Assembly: GCA_015057435.1 (NCBI GenBank)
Contig: SVEJ01000029.1
Span: forward strand, 1 to 40,554
DNA length: 40,554 nt
Reading direction: 5' to 3'
Source: Lachnospiraceae bacterium
GTDB taxonomy: Bacteria; Bacillota; Clostridia; Lachnospirales; Lachnospiraceae
The stretch's first letter is position 1, and the number at the start of each line of letters is the position of its first letter. The notes beneath the pieces are model-generated. The model worked only from the letters and a program-made list of their open reading frames with translations, had not been told where the DNA came from and did not search any database. Positions 40,485 through 40,554 of this stretch are shown one piece after another. The position numbers were made by a program, and so were the translations under genes.

Positions 40485-40554
40485 GTGGTCATCTGACCAC
40501 TAAATTGACCACTAAAAGACATAGTCATTTACAAGAGTGTACAAGGATATACAA
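40485..40554. repeat. Hairpin, 12-bp tandem repeats and phased TACAA motif after lysS
   Basis: GTGGTC-ATCT-GACCAC (40485-40500) is followed by two adjacent 12-base repeats, TGACCACTAAAT (40494-40505) and TGACCACTAAAA (40506-40517). TACAA then occurs at 40530, 40540 and 40550, a 10-base period. The window ends here. This could be a terminator/repeat region or recombinase-binding sites at the end of an integrated element. Confidence 0.6.

Overview
The window is chromosomal DNA from an AT-rich, Gram-positive-type anaerobe, most likely a Clostridia/Lachnospiraceae-like gut bacterium. The evidence is strong AGGAGG ribosome sites, oxygen-sensitive class III ribonucleotide reductase (nrdD/nrdG), lipoproteins with lipoboxes, NatA/NatB and CPBP membrane proteins, an acyl-ACP thioesterase, a YjfB-type small protein (hinting at motility) and short intergenic gaps with intrinsic terminators. 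Species cannot be fixed from the sequence alone. No insertion sequence, CRISPR array or rRNA is visible. One tRNA (Gln, CTG) is present.

Layout. 1-1900 is a worn-down region: the 3' part of a YraQ/ArsP-type permease, an internally deleted thioredoxin-like remnant, an intact SDR dehydrogenase, a long hairpin that may be a dispersed repeat, and an internally deleted MFS transporter. 2000-7470 holds an SCP2-like protein, a DUF368 (PopT-type undecaprenyl-phosphate translocase) protein, a small membrane protein, an MBL-fold hydrolase, a divergent cis-prenyltransferase, a DegV protein behind a riboswitch-like three-way-junction leader, and a convergent SLC13/ArsB-type permease. 7660-13990 holds a Cthe_2159-like carbohydrate-binding lipoprotein with 18-nt tandem repeats, an amino-acid ABC transporter whose binding protein is fused to the permease and has its two lobes in swapped order, a DUF1015 protein and a cytidylate-kinase-like protein.

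14246-22669 reads as one long co-directional cluster: MIF-type tautomerase, ClC channel (TAATG overlap), MoxR ATPase, DUF58, transglutaminase membrane protein, GH3 hexosaminidase and WYL regulator. It probably concerns the cell envelope. A tRNA-Gln on the other strand follows, then an acyl-ACP thioesterase, a CvfB-like S1 protein, RidA, a CPBP protease and an ABC exporter (NatA plus a NatB-CPBP fusion). The exporter promoter is bracketed by two identical inverted-repeat operators. Next come a secreted polysaccharide deacetylase, a TetR regulator behind a paired palindrome, an alpha/beta hydrolase, YjfB and an SH3/NlpC-P60 wall hydrolase.

33631-36772 is a minus-strand deoxynucleotide operon, nrdD-nrdG-dut, with two NrdR-like boxes three helical turns apart, one inside the promoter. 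The right end holds an exported trigger-factor-like FKBP lipoprotein, greA (consensus promoter and a leader with a Cys-rich mini-ORF) and lysS. Immediately after lysS lie a hairpin, exact 12-bp tandem repeats and a 10-bp-phased motif, which could be the edge of an integrated element lying beyond the window.

The best candidates for undescribed biology are the degV leader RNA, the permuted binding-protein/permease fusion with a hairpin-bridged ribosome site, the duplicated operator at the CPBP/ABC locus, and the Cys-rich leader ORF of greA.
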